From the NCBI GenBank assembly GCA_016714985.1, contig JADKBS010000007.1:1-64000 (forward strand): a stretch of DNA of 64,000 nt, written 5' to 3'. Made by a program: the position numbers and the translations under genes. The notes below the pieces were generated by a model. It did not search any database. It was not told the origin of the DNA and saw only the letters and a list, made by a program, of their open reading frames with translations. This DNA comes from Saprospiraceae bacterium (GTDB lineage: Bacteria; Bacteroidota; Bacteroidia; Chitinophagales; Saprospiraceae). The stretch's first letter is position 1. Each line of letters begins with the position of its first letter. This document shows, in pieces, positions 35,147-44,637 of this stretch.

Positions 35147-36004
35147 ATGAAATTTGAACCCAATTTTGAGCACCAGCTTAAAAGTTTCATCGAAAATGCC
35201 CTTCTCGAAGATGCCCCACAAGGCGATCGCACATCCTTGGCTTGCATCCCAACCGATGCACGCTGCAAGGCTAAGTTGCTGGTGAAGGATGCCGGTATTT
35301 TGGCAGGTGTGGACGTTGCGGAGCGCATATTTCAAAAAGTTGACCCCAGCGCCTCGTTTACCAAATTGATTGAGGATGGCACCCATGTCAGCTTTGGCGA
35401 TGTTGCCTTTACACTGGAATGCAACACGCAGGCATTATTGAAGGCCGAACGAGTCGCTTTGAACATCATGCAGCGAATGAGCGGTATAGCCACCTTAGCC
35501 CACGAGTTCCAGTTCGAGGTAGAAGATTTGCCCGTAAAAATCCTCGATACCCGCAAGACAACGCCACTGCTCCGCTTCCTCGAAAAATACGCTGTTCGCA
35601 TAGGTGGCTGCCATAACTATCGTGAGAACCTCTCCGATTGGTTTATGGTGAAAGACAACCACATCAAAGCATGCAGCGGGGTAAGAAAGGCCATTGAAAA
35701 AGTGCTGGAATACCAAAAAGTCGAAGGTTTGAACCTTGGCATTACGGTAGAGGTGAAAAACTTAGTGGAACTTTACGAGGTATTGGAAATTGGAAACATC
35801 AACCGCATCATGTTCGACAATTTCGAGTTGCCGCTGTTGGAAGAGGCCGTGGCAATCGTTGGCAAGCGCTTTGAAACAGAAGCATCTGGCGGGATAAATA
35901 TCCATTCAGTCCGACGTGTTGCCCAAACTGGGGTGGACTATATCTCGGTTGGGGCGTTGACGCATTCGGCTACCAGCCTTGACCTGAGTTTGAAAATACA
36001 ATAG
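35147..36004 (+). CDS. nadC: Nicotinate-nucleotide diphosphorylase (carboxylating)
   Basis: 285 aa. Quinolinate phosphoribosyltransferase of de novo NAD synthesis, turning quinolinate and PRPP into nicotinate mononucleotide. Evidence: EDAPQGDRTSLACI at the N-terminus, LNIMQRMSGIAT, the PRPP/quinolinate site KILDTRKTTPLLR, GGCHNYRENLSDWFMVKDNH, and the terminal EASGGINIHSVRRVAQTGVD. Full length. Same strand as tdk; followed by a strong terminator at 36338-36376. nadA/nadB are not in the window. Confidence 0.96.
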   Translation: MKFEPNFEHQLKSFIENALLEDAPQGDRTSLACIPTDARCKAKLLVKDAGILAGVDVAERIFQKVDPSASFTKLIEDGTHVSFGDVAFTLECNTQALLKAERVALNIMQRMSGIATLAHEFQFEVEDLPVKILDTRKTTPLLRFLEKYAVRIGGCHNYRENLSDWFMVKDNHIKACSGVRKAIEKVLEYQKVEGLNLGITVEVKNLVELYEVLEIGNINRIMFDNFELPLLEEAVAIVGKRFETEASGGINIHSVRRVAQTGVDYISVGALTHSATSLDLSLKIQ

Positions 36005-36337
36005 ACGAGCAGCTAACGGGTTTTCGGGTTTTCGGCCAAAACGAATTGTTTAAATGGCCTTTCTTCCAAAATGGTTTGCGGCTGTGCTATTTGCTTTAAC
36101 CTAAAAAACCCTAATACCCGATTACCATGTCTCGTATTGGCAATGGCTCCTAAAGTTTCATTTTTCAGCGCCTCTCCCGATTTTTTCGGGATTTCACGGA
36201 GGTTTCTGGCGCAATTGTAAATGAATATCATTTTTGAATGGGTTCTTTTTCAAATCAACCTATTCAAAATTGTTTTTAGCAGGCACACCCCTAAAACTTG
36301 AAACCTTCACGAACCATTGATTGGGTACGCTGTCACA

Positions 36338-36376
36338 AAAAATGCCTGCTGGCCATTGTCACCAGAAGGCATTTTT
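36338..36376 (+). terminator. Rho-independent terminator downstream of nadC
   Basis: Stem AAAAATGCCTGCTGG (36338-36352) / CCAG-A-AGGCATTTTT (36362-36376), with a 9-base loop and one bulge, and T-rich sequence after it; A-rich on the other side, so it can also stop transcription on the minus strand. The rest of the gap 36005-36674 holds only the small ORF at 36414-36515. Confidence 0.8.
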
Positions 36377-36413
36377 ATTGTCGGGTACGCTCAATTGCTG
36401 ATTGAAAACAGGG

Positions 36414-36515
36414 TCAGCCTGCTGGGTAACTCTTGAAAACCAGGACAAAAAAGATGATCATCGAGACAATGACCAACCAAATCCTGATGTCTTTAAAAGA
36501 TTCGAGTTTGTACAT
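36414..36515 (-). CDS. Possible 33-aa single-span membrane peptide
   Basis: Below the usual ORF size limit. ATG 36515 to TGA 36414 encodes MYKLESFKDIRIWLVIVSMI continuing IFFVLVFKSYPAG: a short charged N-terminus, one clean 19-residue membrane helix, and a basic end. It lies directly before the terminator at 36338-36376, which is in the right place to end its transcript. No Shine-Dalgarno is visible, as is usual in Bacteroidota. It may be a real small membrane protein; not tested. Confidence 0.45.
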   Translation of the reverse strand: MYKLESFKDIRIWLVIVSMIIFFVLVFKSYPAG

Positions 36516-36674
36516 AATTAAGTGTTGTTTTTTGATAAAAAGATTGAACATCATGGCTTACATGATTGATTTGGTTTTACGAAATGTGTGAAATTGTATG
36601 AAAGGGAAGATAAGTGGTAAAACTACCTTTTCAAATAGGATGCCAACAGGATTTTCTTTAATCTGTTTTGAGGC

Positions 36675-37712
36675 TTATTTCATGTCCAAAATTGCCCGAT
36701 TGATGCGCTTCACCAAGGTAGGCCCCTCATATACCAATCCGCTATAGACTTGTACCAAAGCCGCACCAGCATTCAGTTTCTCAATGGCATCGGAAGGGTC
36801 AGCAATGCCACCAACACCTATAATTGTTAAACTTCCTTTAGATTTCTGGTGGAGGTATTTTATGATTTCCGTAGAACGATTTTTCAAGGGTTTCCCACTT
36901 AGCCCCCCTGCACCAATCTCCGAGAGAATTTGAGCGTTTGTTGTTAAGCTATCTCTCGAAATGGTTGTATTCGTTGCGATAACGCCATCTAATTTAGTTG
37001 CTTGGGCAATGTCGAGAATGTCGTCCAATTGCCCGTCGGTAAGATCAGGGGCAATTTTCAAAAGCAGCGGTTTGGGGTGTTTTTTTTGCTTGTTCAAATG
37101 TTGGATGGCGGTGAGCAGTTCCGTCAGTGGGCCTTTTTCTTGCAAGTCACGAAGGTTGGGCGTATTGGGGGAGCTAACGTTGACGACGAAATAGTCAACA
37201 TACGGAAACAGCGCCTCGAAGCAGATGGCATAGTCCCTGCCTGCCTGTTCGTTGGGCGTAACCTTGTTCTTCCCGATGTTCCCTCCAATGACAAGACTGC
37301 CCGGTTTTCGTTTTTTCAACCTTTCAACCAGCGCAGCCAACCCTTCGTTGTTGAAGCCCATGCGGTTGATGAGCGCCTCGTCGGCTGGCAATCTGAACAG
37401 GCGTGGCAATGGATTGCCGGGCTGGCCCAAAGGCGTCACCGTTCCGATTTCAATGAAACCAAAACCCAAGGCCGACATGGCCTCGTAATGCTTTCCATCC
37501 TTATCAAACCCCGCCGCCAAGCCCACTGGGTTCGGGAAGGTCAACCCAAATACTTTGCGTTCGAGCCGCTTGTCCCTAACCTCGTAATTGCGGCGCAGTA
37601 GCCAGCCAATGAGTGGTATGGCCAAGCCAATTTTCAATAAAAGCAACGTAAGATGGTGGGCCTTCTCAGGAGAGAAAAGAAAAAGGATGGGTTTGAGAAT
37701 GAGTTTGTACAC
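36675..37712 (-). CDS. pyrD: Quinone-dependent dihydroorotate dehydrogenase (class 2)
   Basis: 345 aa. Membrane-associated class 2 enzyme of pyrimidine synthesis that oxidises dihydroorotate with quinone. The N-terminal helix pair (LILKPILFLFSPEKAHHLTL) attaches to the membrane. Motifs: NPVGLAAGFDKDGKHYEAMS, GFIEIGTVTPLGQPGNPLPR, catalytic Ser in VVNVSSPNTPNLRDLQ, KIAPDLTD, and FMN-phosphate site IIGVGGIADPSDAI. The MITE copy 2 and cdd lie upstream. Confidence 0.96.
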   Translation of the reverse strand: MYKLILKPILFLFSPEKAHHLTLLLLKIGLAIPLIGWLLRRNYEVRDKRLERKVFGLTFPNPVGLAAGFDKDGKHYEAMSALGFGFIEIGTVTPLGQPGNPLPRLFRLPADEALINRMGFNNEGLAALVERLKKRKPGSLVIGGNIGKNKVTPNEQAGRDYAICFEALFPYVDYFVVNVSSPNTPNLRDLQEKGPLTELLTAIQHLNKQKKHPKPLLLKIAPDLTDGQLDDILDIAQATKLDGVIATNTTISRDSLTTNAQILSEIGAGGLSGKPLKNRSTEIIKYLHQKSKGSLTIIGVGGIADPSDAIEKLNAGAALVQVYSGLVYEGPTLVKRINRAILDMK

Positions 37713-37784
37713 AGTTAGAAGGTAGAAATTGGGGAATTGGGGAATTGGGGGTCTGCTGCTAATTTCCCAATTTTTAATTTCCCA

Positions 37785-37914
37785 GTAACTGCTTAGGAGG
37801 GTGTGGGAGGAGAGAGAAAAAAATTCATTTTTTCTCTCTCCTCCACATTTTGGGGTGTTTTTTGGGGAAAAATTTTCAATTTTTCCCCAAAAAACACCTC
37901 TGCTAAGTAGTTAC
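37785..37914. mobile_element. Miniature inverted-repeat element (MITE), copy 2
   Basis: 130 bp, ends GTAACTGCTTAG / CTAAGTAGTTAC, flanked by the 8-bp duplication ATTTCCCA (37777-37784 and 37915-37922). Inside are a stem GAGGAGAGAGAAAAAAA / TTTTTTCTCTCTCCTCC and a second stem GGGGTGTTTTTTGGGG / CCCCAAAAAACACCTC. Close to copy 1 throughout. It lies just after the cdd stop, between cdd and pyrD. Confidence 0.88.
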
Positions 37915-37924
37915 ATTTCCCAGT

Positions 37925-38407
37925 TCAAAGGAAAGTCCTGTCAAAAGCCAAGGGCAGCAAATCAAGGCCATTCTCAAAGACGAAAATTGGCCCGGTTTCG
38001 CCCTGCAAAATTACTCGCATTTGTTGGTTGTTCTTCATTTCCGTTTCACAAATTACCTGTCTGCAGGCGCCGCAGGGCAACCCTGGCTTGTCAATGACCT
38101 GGTTGGAGTTCCTGATGGCTACGGCGATCATGAGCGGAGCAACCCCAGGATAAAGGTTAGCCGCAGTGGTCAGTACGGTTTGCTCAGCGCAAATACACAG
38201 CGGATAGCTCGCATTTTCATAGTTGCTGCCACCAAGCAGTTCGCCATTGCGGAGCAAAACAGCGGCCCCAACCTTGAATTGGGAATAGGGCGAATAAGAA
38301 TTTTCGAGCGATTTTTTTGCCAACAGCAATACTGCCCGGTCATTTTCGGGAAGCTCTTCCACGCTATCGTAGCATTCGTAATGGGTGGTAATCGTGCGTT
38401 TTTTCAT
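37925..38407 (-). CDS. cdd: Cytidine deaminase
   Basis: 160 aa from ATG 38407. Zinc hydrolase of pyrimidine salvage (cytidine to uridine). YSPYSQFKVGAAVLLRNGEL and NYENASYPLCICAEQTVLTT contain the CAE zinc/proton-shuttle motif; PCGACRQVICE provides the two other Cys ligands. Size fits the homotetrameric type. With tdk and pyrD nearby it makes a local pyrimidine set on mixed strands. Confidence 0.95.
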   Translation of the reverse strand: MKKRTITTHYECYDSVEELPENDRAVLLLAKKSLENSYSPYSQFKVGAAVLLRNGELLGGSNYENASYPLCICAEQTVLTTAANLYPGVAPLMIAVAIRNSNQVIDKPGLPCGACRQVICETEMKNNQQMRVILQGETGPIFVFENGLDLLPLAFDRTFL

Positions 38408-38604
38408 AAAAAAAGGGTTTGCCAACGGCCAAACTTACGTGTATTTGATGAATTCGCCACCAATGCAAAAACCGCTTCGCTTTTGCAACCAATCCCATAT
38501 TTGGACGAATGACTAACTTGCGCCCCGATTTTAAGCATTGTTCAAAGATTAACTTCTTCCTTTTGGACAATTCTTTGGGCACTCATAAACTGCAAGCAAT
38601 TCGT

Positions 38605-39956
38605 ATGAACCATATCTTAATTATCGGTGCAGGCCGATCCGCCAACGCATGTATCCAATATTTACTCAAAGCGGCAAAGGAAAATAGCTGGTCGGTCACC
38701 GTAGCCGATGCAGACCTCGAAACGGCAACCCGAAAGGTTGGCAACCACCCCAATGGCCGGGGTGTTTACCTCGATGCCTCAAAGGTGCAGGAACGTCAAG
38801 GACTGATTTCTCGGGCCGATGTGGTCATCTCACTATTGCCGCCGCACATGCATGTGGAGGTAGCCTACGACTGTATCCACTTGAACAAACACCTCATCAC
38901 GGCGTCGTATGTTTCAAAAGACATCCACAAACTTAGCGACGAGTTCCGAAACAAGGAACTGACTTTCATGGGGGAAATGGGCCTCGACCCTGGCATTGAC
39001 CACATGTCGGCGATGCAAAAAATAGATGAAATAAAGTCGAAAGGCGGCAAAATCACCGCCTTCAGTTCAAACGCTGGGGGCCTTATTGCCCTGGAAAACG
39101 TGAAGCAGAACCCTTGGCGCTACAAGTTCACCTGGAACCCACGCAACGTGGTGAAGGCTGGCCAGGGCACTGCCCAGTTCCTTGAAAATGGCAAGTTCAA
39201 GTATATACCTTATAATCGGCTTTTCAAGGAATATAAGTTGATAGAAATACCTGGCTACGACGAGCCATTTGAGGTCTATGCAAACCGGGATTCACTTCTA
39301 TACCGGGAGGCTTATGGCCTCGACGACATTCCCTCTTTGGCCCGTGGCACCATCCGTTATCGGGGCTTTTGCGATGCGTGGAACGCCCTCGTGCAGATTG
39401 GACTTACGGACGGTACCTACCCCATCATGGATTCTGAAAAATAACATACCACGAATTGATGGAGGCCTTCCTGAGCAAGCCGGGCCGACCTGGGGCGTCG
39501 GTCAAGGAAAGGGTAGCTGAGTTATTGGGCGAGTCGGAGTTTTCGCCAGTGATGAAAAAATTGGATTGGCTTGGGCTTTTCAGCAAAAAGAAAATAGGCA
39601 CTCCCAATGCATCGCCTGCGCTTATACTCGAAGAACTTCTCCTTGAAAAATGGAAACTTGCCCCCAAGGACAAAGACCTCATCCTCATGCAGCACGAGTT
39701 CCACTACGAATTGAAGGGTAAAAAATTCCACCTCACTTCTACAATGGCATTAAAAGGCATAGACTCCGAGGATACCGCCATGTCCAGGTTGGTAGGCCTG
39801 CCGCTAGCTATTTTCGCTAAGTTTTTGATGACCAAGCGAATCATCGCTACGGGGGTCAACATCCCTGTTACAAAAGCGATTTACGAACCGGTTTTGGAAG
39901 AGTTGAAGGAGTACGGCGTTATTTTCAACGAAAAGGAAGTTGAACTAAAAGATTGA
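38605..39956 (+). CDS. Saccharopine dehydrogenase-like protein, one-base frameshift
   Basis: Start at ATG 38605 (MNHILIIGAGRSANA, NAD(P)-binding GxGxxA/S). The N-terminal half continues with DADLETATRK, VVISLLPPHMHVEVAYDC, MGEMGLDPGIDHMSAMQKI and FSSNAGGLIALE, typical of saccharopine reductase-type enzymes. At the A5 run 39437-39441 the frame breaks; one more A gives DSEKITYHELMEAFL and continues to 39956 (VPVTKAIYEPVLEELKEYGV-like end). The repaired gene is exactly 451 codons. The enzyme probably acts in lysine/saccharopine metabolism. Homopolymer error is the simplest explanation. Confidence 0.8.
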
Positions 39957-39971
39957 ATACCATTGATTTAG

Positions 39972-41267
39972 ATGCCAACCATCAACAAAATAAACGCACT
40001 GCAAATCTTTCAGGTCTTGCAGTTTGGCACGGCTATTTTGATTGGCATCTTATTGGTCAAAGCGGGCTTGCCTACCTCCCTTGTCTCGGTGTATGAGGCG
40101 TTGATGTTCTTGGCGAGCTTGGCCTGTTTTTTTTGGGTCGTAGGGGGGCAAAATGCATTAGTGCAGCTATACGCCAAATTGGATGGGGCAACCCAACGGC
40201 GTGCAATCTTCAATGTTTTCCTGCTCTTTGCCTTGACAGCCTTCCTCACAGGAAGCCTATTTTTTGGTTTCCAAACCCCCATCAGCCAACGGCTTACCAG
40301 CTTTGAGCAGTTGCCTTTGCTCGATTACCTTTCCGTGTTTTTGGTACTCAATTCACCAAGTTTCCTTTTGCATATTTTCTACATGCTGTTGGGTAAGTAC
40401 CGTCAAATCGTTGTGTTCGGGGCGGTTAGCTTTGGGCTTCAACTTGTCCTTGTCGTGCTTCCTATTTTCTTCAACCTTTCCCTTCGGGAATCCATGTGCG
40501 GTTTGCTGATTTGGGCTTTGGTGAAACTCATCTGGACGGCTACCGTGGTCATTCGACATTCGGAGTTTCGGGTTGATTTCGGCTTTTTGAAAATATACCT
40601 CCCAACCATGTTGCCGTTATTGCTTTTTGCTGCCATTGGCAAAGGCTCGGAGTACGTCAGTGGTTTGGCGGTATCACATATTTTTGAGGATGATACGGCT
40701 TTTGCCATTTTCAGGTATGGGGCAAGGGAATTGCCTTTAGCTGTACTGATGGTTGGTGCGCTTAGCGTGGCACTGACACCAGAAATAATTGAAAATCAGC
40801 AACTTGGATTGGAGCGTATCAAGTCGCAGACTACGCAGTTATCGAAATGGCTCTACCCTATCAGCATGGCTTCCATGCTGGTTTCGCCCATTCTTTTCCC
40901 ACTTGTTTTCAACGATGAATTCAAAGCCTCGGCCCAAATCTTCAATATTTTCAACCTGCTTCTCGCCAGCCGCATCCTATTGCCACAAGTGGTGACGATG
41001 GCTGCTGGCAAGAATTACGTTTTGACACTAACAGCCCTGTTGGAATTGGCCGTGCTTGCCTTCCTGAGTTTTTGGTGGGGAAAAAAATGGGGGTTGGAAG
41101 GCATCGCTTGGGCCGCAGTTGTAGCCTTCCTGGTGGACAGGTTGGTGCTGTTGTGGTACAATTGGCGGGTATTGGGCATTGAGACAACCCGTTACGTGGA
41201 TTGGAAAAATTGGCTGCTTTTCAATGCCCTGCTTTTCGTGGCTTTTTATGTTTCAACGCTTTACTGA
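39972..41267 (+). CDS. Polysaccharide flippase-like membrane protein (MVF/Wzx type)
   Basis: 431 aa, about 12 membrane helices. Layout and motifs (FGTAILIGILLVKAGLPTSL, FWVVGGQNALVQLYAK, a mid-loop LFAAIGKGSEYVSGLAVSHI, late FNLLLASRILLPQVVTMAAG) resemble the MATE/PST exporter families that flip lipid-linked sugars. The downstream GT39-type glycosyltransferase and methyltransferase (42472-45432) fit surface glycan work. Substrate unknown. Its last 7 bases overlap the convergent kptA gene. Confidence 0.75.
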   Translation: MPTINKINALQIFQVLQFGTAILIGILLVKAGLPTSLVSVYEALMFLASLACFFWVVGGQNALVQLYAKLDGATQRRAIFNVFLLFALTAFLTGSLFFGFQTPISQRLTSFEQLPLLDYLSVFLVLNSPSFLLHIFYMLLGKYRQIVVFGAVSFGLQLVLVVLPIFFNLSLRESMCGLLIWALVKLIWTATVVIRHSEFRVDFGFLKIYLPTMLPLLLFAAIGKGSEYVSGLAVSHIFEDDTAFAIFRYGARELPLAVLMVGALSVALTPEIIENQQLGLERIKSQTTQLSKWLYPISMASMLVSPILFPLVFNDEFKASAQIFNIFNLLLASRILLPQVVTMAAGKNYVLTLTALLELAVLAFLSFWWGKKWGLEGIAWAAVVAFLVDRLVLLWYNWRVLGIETTRYVDWKNWLLFNALLFVAFYVSTLY

Positions 41268-41809
41268 AATTTCGGAAACGCAAGGTATTTTGCGGGCACG
41301 GCATCTGTCAACCAAACGCCGTTCTCGCTTTGAAAAAACTGATGCCCATCCATTCGCATCTCACCTGCGTGAACGGTCAAAACGACAGGCTTACCATGCC
41401 GGCTACCCACTTTCTTGGCAGTTTCTTCCTCAGCCGATAGATGAACATGATGCCGACTGCCTTTTACCAAACCAGACTCCTTGATGGAACCTAGGTTCTT
41501 CTCCGCTGTGCCATGAAATAGAAAAGAAGGCGGGGTCTTTGGCTCAAGGTTCAAGTCAACTTCCACCGAATGGCCCTGGTTTGCACGAATCTTGGCAAAA
41601 TCTTCTGAAAAAACAAACCGCTTTTTGTCGTTGGTTTCCACCACCTCTTTTAGCAGTTCAAGGTCAAAGCGATGGCCGTGCTCCTTCAGTTGCTGAAGCA
41701 GTTCAGTAGTGGCAACCCAACCGTTTTTGTCCAATTCAAGGCCAATCTTGTCGGGCCTATGGCGCAAAACCAAAGCGATGAGTTTGCTGGATTTTACAAG
41801 GTCTTTCAT
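41261..41809 (-). CDS. kptA: RNA 2'-phosphotransferase Tpt1/KptA
   Basis: 182 aa. Transfers an internal RNA 2'-phosphate to NAD+, giving ADP-ribose 1'',2''-cyclic phosphate. Family residues: LRHRPDKIGLELDKNGWV (Arg16, His17) and FLFHGTAEKNLGSI, HHVHLSAEEETAKKVGSRHG, and the C-terminal Arg in MRMDGHQFFQSENGVWL. It has no known tRNA-splicing partner in bacteria, so its role is unclear; RNA or ADP-ribosyl repair is suggested in general. Complete. Confidence 0.93.
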   Translation of the reverse strand: MKDLVKSSKLIALVLRHRPDKIGLELDKNGWVATTELLQQLKEHGHRFDLELLKEVVETNDKKRFVFSEDFAKIRANQGHSVEVDLNLEPKTPPSFLFHGTAEKNLGSIKESGLVKGSRHHVHLSAEEETAKKVGSRHGKPVVLTVHAGEMRMDGHQFFQSENGVWLTDAVPAKYLAFPKFQ

Positions 41810-41964
41810 GATTTTTTTGCATCATTACAGGATGGAACTGAATTTGGTTCCCATCGTAAACCACTGTTTGTTCCCTTGAATTATCAAAATAGCAGGGTAA
41901 TGAATACAATTCCACTATGGAATTGCTATTTTGCTGGTCTCAATCATTGAAAAATTTAAATGCC

Positions 41965-42435
41965 ATGTCTGTAAAAACCTCCTTCGCTTTTTTATCATGC
42001 CTATTGGCTTCCCATTTGCTATTCGGCCAAATCATTGACCATCACTCAATTACTAAAGATACGGCCTTGGCCAGGCAACTTGGAGCAGATGAATACGGCA
42101 TGAAGCAGTACGTGATGGCCTTCTTGAAATCAGGCCCAAACCGTAGCCTATCGAAGGAAGAAGCTACCCGTTTGCAAAAGGCCCACCTCGACAATATTGG
42201 CCGGATGGCCAAAGAAGGCAAATTAGTAGTTGCCGGGCCTTTCATGGACAATGGTGAGGTTCGGGGCATTTACATTTTCAACGTAACGAGTTTGGAGGAG
42301 GCCAAGACATTGACCGAAACCGACCCCGCCATACAGGCAGGCAGCCTGACAATGGAATTGCGCCCTTGGTACGGCTCAGCAGCACTTATGAAGGTGGTTG
42401 AAATTCACAATTCCCTTCCCCAAAAAGAGTTTTAA
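41965..42435 (+). CDS. Exported YciI-like protein
   Basis: 156 aa from ATG 41965. Signal peptide (SFAFLSCLLASHLLFGQ). The mature part has a YCII-like ferredoxin-type domain: QYVMAFLKSGPNRSLSKEEA, KAHLDNIGRMAKEGKLVVAG with the family His and Asp, and AGPFMDNGEVRGIYIFNV, then a final acidic/Trp strand. The usual YciI proteins are cytoplasmic; an exported one is less common though known in Bacteroidota. Reaction unknown. Confidence 0.8.
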   Translation: MSVKTSFAFLSCLLASHLLFGQIIDHHSITKDTALARQLGADEYGMKQYVMAFLKSGPNRSLSKEEATRLQKAHLDNIGRMAKEGKLVVAGPFMDNGEVRGIYIFNVTSLEEAKTLTETDPAIQAGSLTMELRPWYGSAALMKVVEIHNSLPQKEF

Positions 42436-42471
42436 ACTATCTTGCGCCGCCAAAATCAGCATCGTATCAAC

Positions 42472-44604
42472 ATGAGTAAGAAACCCGCCAAGCCCGTTCG
42501 TACACAAGCGGCTACGCCAAAGCCAAAATCCAGCACCTTCAACCCTGCCCGTTTCCTCGACCGGCCCGAAACGGCTACGGAAAAAGACCCACTCTACCGA
42601 AAAGTCTTTTTGGGGACGAGCCTCGCTATCTTGCTCATTACCATTATTTTAGCGTTAGGCAGCGGCATCAACGGTGACGATGAATACCAAAACGACTACT
42701 CCACCAAGCTTGTCAACTATTACGCCACGATGGGGGCCGACACCTCGGCGCTTTTCATCGAAAAAGGTAAGATGCACTACTATGGTGGCTTTTTCGACAT
42801 CGTGACTGGCTTCGCCAACAAGGTACTGGGCCAAATCTGGCAGGATGCTGGCTACCACAACGTGCGGCATTTTTTCAATGCCATTTTTGGGGTTTTAGCT
42901 ATGCTGTTCACAGCCCTTTTGGCCAAGGAAATAGCAGGTTGGCGGGCAGGGATTTTAGCCTTGCTTTTCATGTTCCTTTCCCCTCGCTTCCTCGGTGATT
43001 CGCTGATGAACCCCAAGGACATCCCCTTTGCTTTGGGCTTCGCAATGGGATTGTATTACATGGCCGTTTTCTTTAGAGAACTACAGCCCCAAGCCACCAT
43101 CAAGGAGCTATGGAGGCCCGCTTTGGGCATTGTTGTTGGCATCTGCATCGCCATATCCACAAGGGCAGGCGGTCTATTGCTCGTGGCCATGTTTTTCATG
43201 TATGCGGGCTTGGATTTTTTGATGAAAAATGGGTTCGGAGGCTTGATGGCCAAAGGCTCGCCCGTTGGCAAATACGCAGCTTGGACGCTTGGAATCACCT
43301 TGGTAGGCTACCTACTGGCCGTGCTTTTTTGGCCGTTTGCGCTCCAAGCCCCCCTTAGCAATCCGCTCGAAGCGCTGAGCGAATTTTCAAAACTGAGCGT
43401 TGGCATCAGGGTGCTGTTTGGGGGAGAGAACATCATGTCGGACGAAGCTCCTTGGAACTACCCGATCAGTTGGATTTTGAAAACAGTCCCGCTTTTCACC
43501 TTGCTTGGCCTTTTGGGAAGCATAGCCCTGATGGGATCCTTGCTAAAGACCTATCTTCCACTGCCAGTCAGCATGACCCTGTTCGCCGCTGTTTTTCCAG
43601 TGCTGTATGTTGTTTATAAGGACAGCACACTGCACGATGGTTGGCGCCACCTCACGTTTGCTTACCCGCCGATGGTGGCAATGGCAGCCGTGTTTTTTGC
43701 AAGGCTGGAAAGTTTGGTCACGGAGAACAAGGTCGGGAAATATGCAGTTTGGGCAGTAGTGGCCCTGCTCATGGTCGAGCCTGCGGTGTTCATTGCCCGC
43801 AACGCCAAGTACCCTTACGTCTATTTCAACCCAATTGCGGGAGGCATTTCTGGTGCCTTCGGCAATTTCGAGACCGACTACTGGGGCATCAGCATGAAAC
43901 CAGCCATTGATTGGTTGGAGACCAACGGAAAAATCAGCCAAGGGATGACGGATACCGTGACCATCGGCACTTCGTTTTCCTACGTCGCCCATGCCTATGT
44001 TGACAAGAAATTCAATGGAAAAGTAAAGGTCAAGTACGTGAAGTTCTCGAACCGCTATGAAACAAACTGGGACTACGGCATTTTCCCTTCCCGCTACATC
44101 AAAGGGGCACATTTGCGGTCAGGTACTTGGCCCAACAAGCGAAGCATCTACGCCATCACTGCCAATGGTGTTCCTCTGACTTCCATCGAGCAGGGCGGTG
44201 GTGCAGTCTTCGAGGGCGAGCAGGCACTGAAAACGCAGAATTTTCAAGGAGCCATCGAAGCCTTTAAAAAAGAGGTGGCGCAGTATCCCGACAACGAGCA
44301 GGCTTGGATGAAACTCACCATGGCCTACCTCAATACGGGCAATTTTGCCGAAGCAAAGAACGCCGCCACAAAGTCAATTGAAGCTGCACCGGGCAATAGC
44401 ACCGGCTATTTTTACAAGGGCATGGCCGGGCTTTATAGCAACGACCTCTCGGCAGCCGCCAATGATTTTAGAGAGGCCATCAAACTGGAGGCTGACATTT
44501 TGCCAAACATCAAAAACGCTTACGAGCAGTTGGCCAAGAACTATGAGGGGCAAGGGAATTCGGCAGTGGCAGCTCAATTAAGAGAGGCCGCAAAGAATAT
44601 TTAA
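42472..44604 (+). CDS. GT39-type membrane glycosyltransferase with C-terminal TPR
   Basis: 710 aa from ATG 42472. A cytoplasmic N-tail rich in Lys/Pro is followed by about 10 membrane helices. The first periplasmic loop has GDDEYQND (acidic Asp-Asp/Glu motif of GT-C enzymes), and FMFLSPRFLGDSLMNPKDIP resembles PMT/ArnT-like loop motifs. A soluble domain (FNPIAGGISGAFGNFETDYW) precedes two tetratricopeptide units (EQAWMKLTMAYLNTGNFAEA, SAAANDFREAIKL). It probably adds sugars from polyprenyl-phosphate donors to surface molecules or proteins. The TPR suggests partner binding. Confidence 0.8.
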   Translation: MSKKPAKPVRTQAATPKPKSSTFNPARFLDRPETATEKDPLYRKVFLGTSLAILLITIILALGSGINGDDEYQNDYSTKLVNYYATMGADTSALFIEKGKMHYYGGFFDIVTGFANKVLGQIWQDAGYHNVRHFFNAIFGVLAMLFTALLAKEIAGWRAGILALLFMFLSPRFLGDSLMNPKDIPFALGFAMGLYYMAVFFRELQPQATIKELWRPALGIVVGICIAISTRAGGLLLVAMFFMYAGLDFLMKNGFGGLMAKGSPVGKYAAWTLGITLVGYLLAVLFWPFALQAPLSNPLEALSEFSKLSVGIRVLFGGENIMSDEAPWNYPISWILKTVPLFTLLGLLGSIALMGSLLKTYLPLPVSMTLFAAVFPVLYVVYKDSTLHDGWRHLTFAYPPMVAMAAVFFARLESLVTENKVGKYAVWAVVALLMVEPAVFIARNAKYPYVYFNPIAGGISGAFGNFETDYWGISMKPAIDWLETNGKISQGMTDTVTIGTSFSYVAHAYVDKKFNGKVKVKYVKFSNRYETNWDYGIFPSRYIKGAHLRSGTWPNKRSIYAITANGVPLTSIEQGGGAVFEGEQALKTQNFQGAIEAFKKEVAQYPDNEQAWMKLTMAYLNTGNFAEAKNAATKSIEAAPGNSTGYFYKGMAGLYSNDLSAAANDFREAIKLEADILPNIKNAYEQLAKNYEGQGNSAVAAQLREAAKNI

Positions 44605-44637
44605 AAATGCTTGGCATTTAGTTTGTCCATTTAACTG

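Noticed and set aside
36013..36231. 72-codon minus-strand frame after nadC
   Set aside because: No promoter, signal or domain; the sequence lies in a phrase-repeat-rich gap.
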